Made by a program: the position numbers and the translations under genes. The notes beneath the pieces were generated by a model. It was not told where the DNA came from, searched no databases, and saw nothing but the letters and a program-made list of their open reading frames with translations. A stretch of DNA of 64,000 nt from contig CM034547.1 of assembly GCA_020055645.1 (NCBI GenBank), positions 30,938,513 through 31,002,512 on the forward strand, read 5' to 3'. The DNA is from Tomocerus qinae. Its lineage: Eukaryota; Arthropoda; Collembola; Entomobryomorpha; Tomoceridae. Of the stretch, positions 63,501 to 64,000 are shown in pieces (positions within the stretch are counted from its first letter, which is position 1; each line of letters starts with the position of its first letter).

Positions 63501-64000
63501 AAAGATTTCACCAACTGTCACCACGTCAAAATCACGTGCATATTGGTAAAAATTCTGGCGTGAAAGTTTCGTATGTGATTAGCATATAAAGTCACTTTCT
63601 AGACACATTGTATACTTTCTCCCAGATTTGCAAAGTAAATGTAATATAATAACATTATTAAGCTCCCTGAATTTTTAGCTTTAACAGAAATTGTGATGGA
63701 TTGGAATCCACAAACGATGCCATCGTTTATTTTGGCATCAACAACATATTTAAAAAACTACTGTTACACTATTTAACTTTTAAACGAGGAAATACTTGTT
63801 CTAGTTAGTAAATTGCTTAAACACAGTAAATTGTCAATTTCCAAGATGCTACAAGGCAAATAAAATTACTTCAGAATTCCAATTGTATTATTTGACCATT
63901 GTGTTGTATCTTTTTCTTATTATTTCAGACTTGAACAAATTAAGCGTATTGGAATCGGAGAAAAGAGTGAAATGGATCTAGATTTGTGATGGTCAGTAAG
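57563..64000. other. Upstream of CSPG4 exon 1, no supported gene
   Basis: 6.4 kb of AT-rich sequence, expected to hold the CSPG4 promoter and 5' UTR. An arthropod-type initiator TCAGT lies on the minus strand at 57619-57623, about 57 bp before the ATG, but no convincing TATA box at the right distance. A GTGAAAGT repeat copy is at 63560-63600 and a weak plus-strand exon candidate at 63929-63995. Confidence 0.5.
63929..63995 (+). other. Possible plus-strand exon at the window end
   Basis: A good acceptor (TCTTATTATTTCAG) precedes it. One frame reads LEQIKRIGIGEKSEMDLDL then TGA at 63987-63989, which looks protein-like and could be a terminal exon. A donor-like GTAAG at 63996 would instead make it a 67-bp non-coding exon. 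No partner exon was found. Confidence 0.2.

Noticed and set aside
1..64000. CRISPR arrays, operons or bacterial defence systems
   Set aside because: The window is intron-rich animal DNA; no regularly spaced repeats of that kind exist.

Overview
This is a window of AT-rich animal nuclear DNA. It has long introns, GT-AG splice sites and TE-derived hairpins, and shows no prokaryotic gene organisation. The two recognisable genes have the domain make-up of bilaterian (most likely arthropod) proteins. The sequence alone does not fix the species.

Both genes lie on the minus strand. At the left, 1130-2022 holds a compact three-exon gene for a CIB2/CIB3-type calcium- and integrin-binding EF-hand protein (188 aa). 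From 57562 down to 4457 runs a 24-exon homologue of the chondroitin sulfate proteoglycan CSPG4/NG2 (Drosophila kon-tiki). The reading frame was rebuilt exon by exon: every splice phase agrees, the total coding length is 8172 nt, and the predicted protein has 2723 residues. Its order is signal peptide, two laminin-G domains, a Ser/Thr-rich linker, a long series of CSPG repeats, one membrane segment, a cytoplasmic tail of about 272 residues, and the C-terminus QYWV. That last motif is identical to the PDZ-binding end of vertebrate CSPG4.

Layout from left to right: 1-1129, CIB2 3' flank; 1130-2022, CIB2; 2023-4456, intergenic; 4457-19556, CSPG4 exons 24 to 8, mostly with short introns in two tight clusters (4.4-9.2 kb and 17.6-19.6 kb); 19557-30544, exons 7 to 2 encoding the laminin-G domains, separated by 1-3 kb introns; 30545-57486, a 26.9 kb first intron; 57487-57562, exon 1 encoding the signal peptide; 57563-64000, upstream DNA with no convincing gene except a weak plus-strand exon candidate at the very end.

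Mobile DNA is confined to the introns. It includes a 3.0 kb LTR element with two 400-bp LTRs that look identical and no recognisable gag-pol (38190-41209), and three long foldback (MITE-like) elements at 14089-14854, 49628-50071 and 54189-54954. The last has unusual C-run/G-run arms. A degenerate short repeat built on GTGAAAGT/ACTTTCAC recurs across the window. CSPG4 proteins are membrane proteoglycans that bind matrix and work with integrins in cell adhesion and muscle targeting. CIB proteins bind integrin tails and mechanotransduction channels. Finding both on one strand 2.4 kb apart is the most interesting feature of the locus. I found no clearly new multi-gene system.
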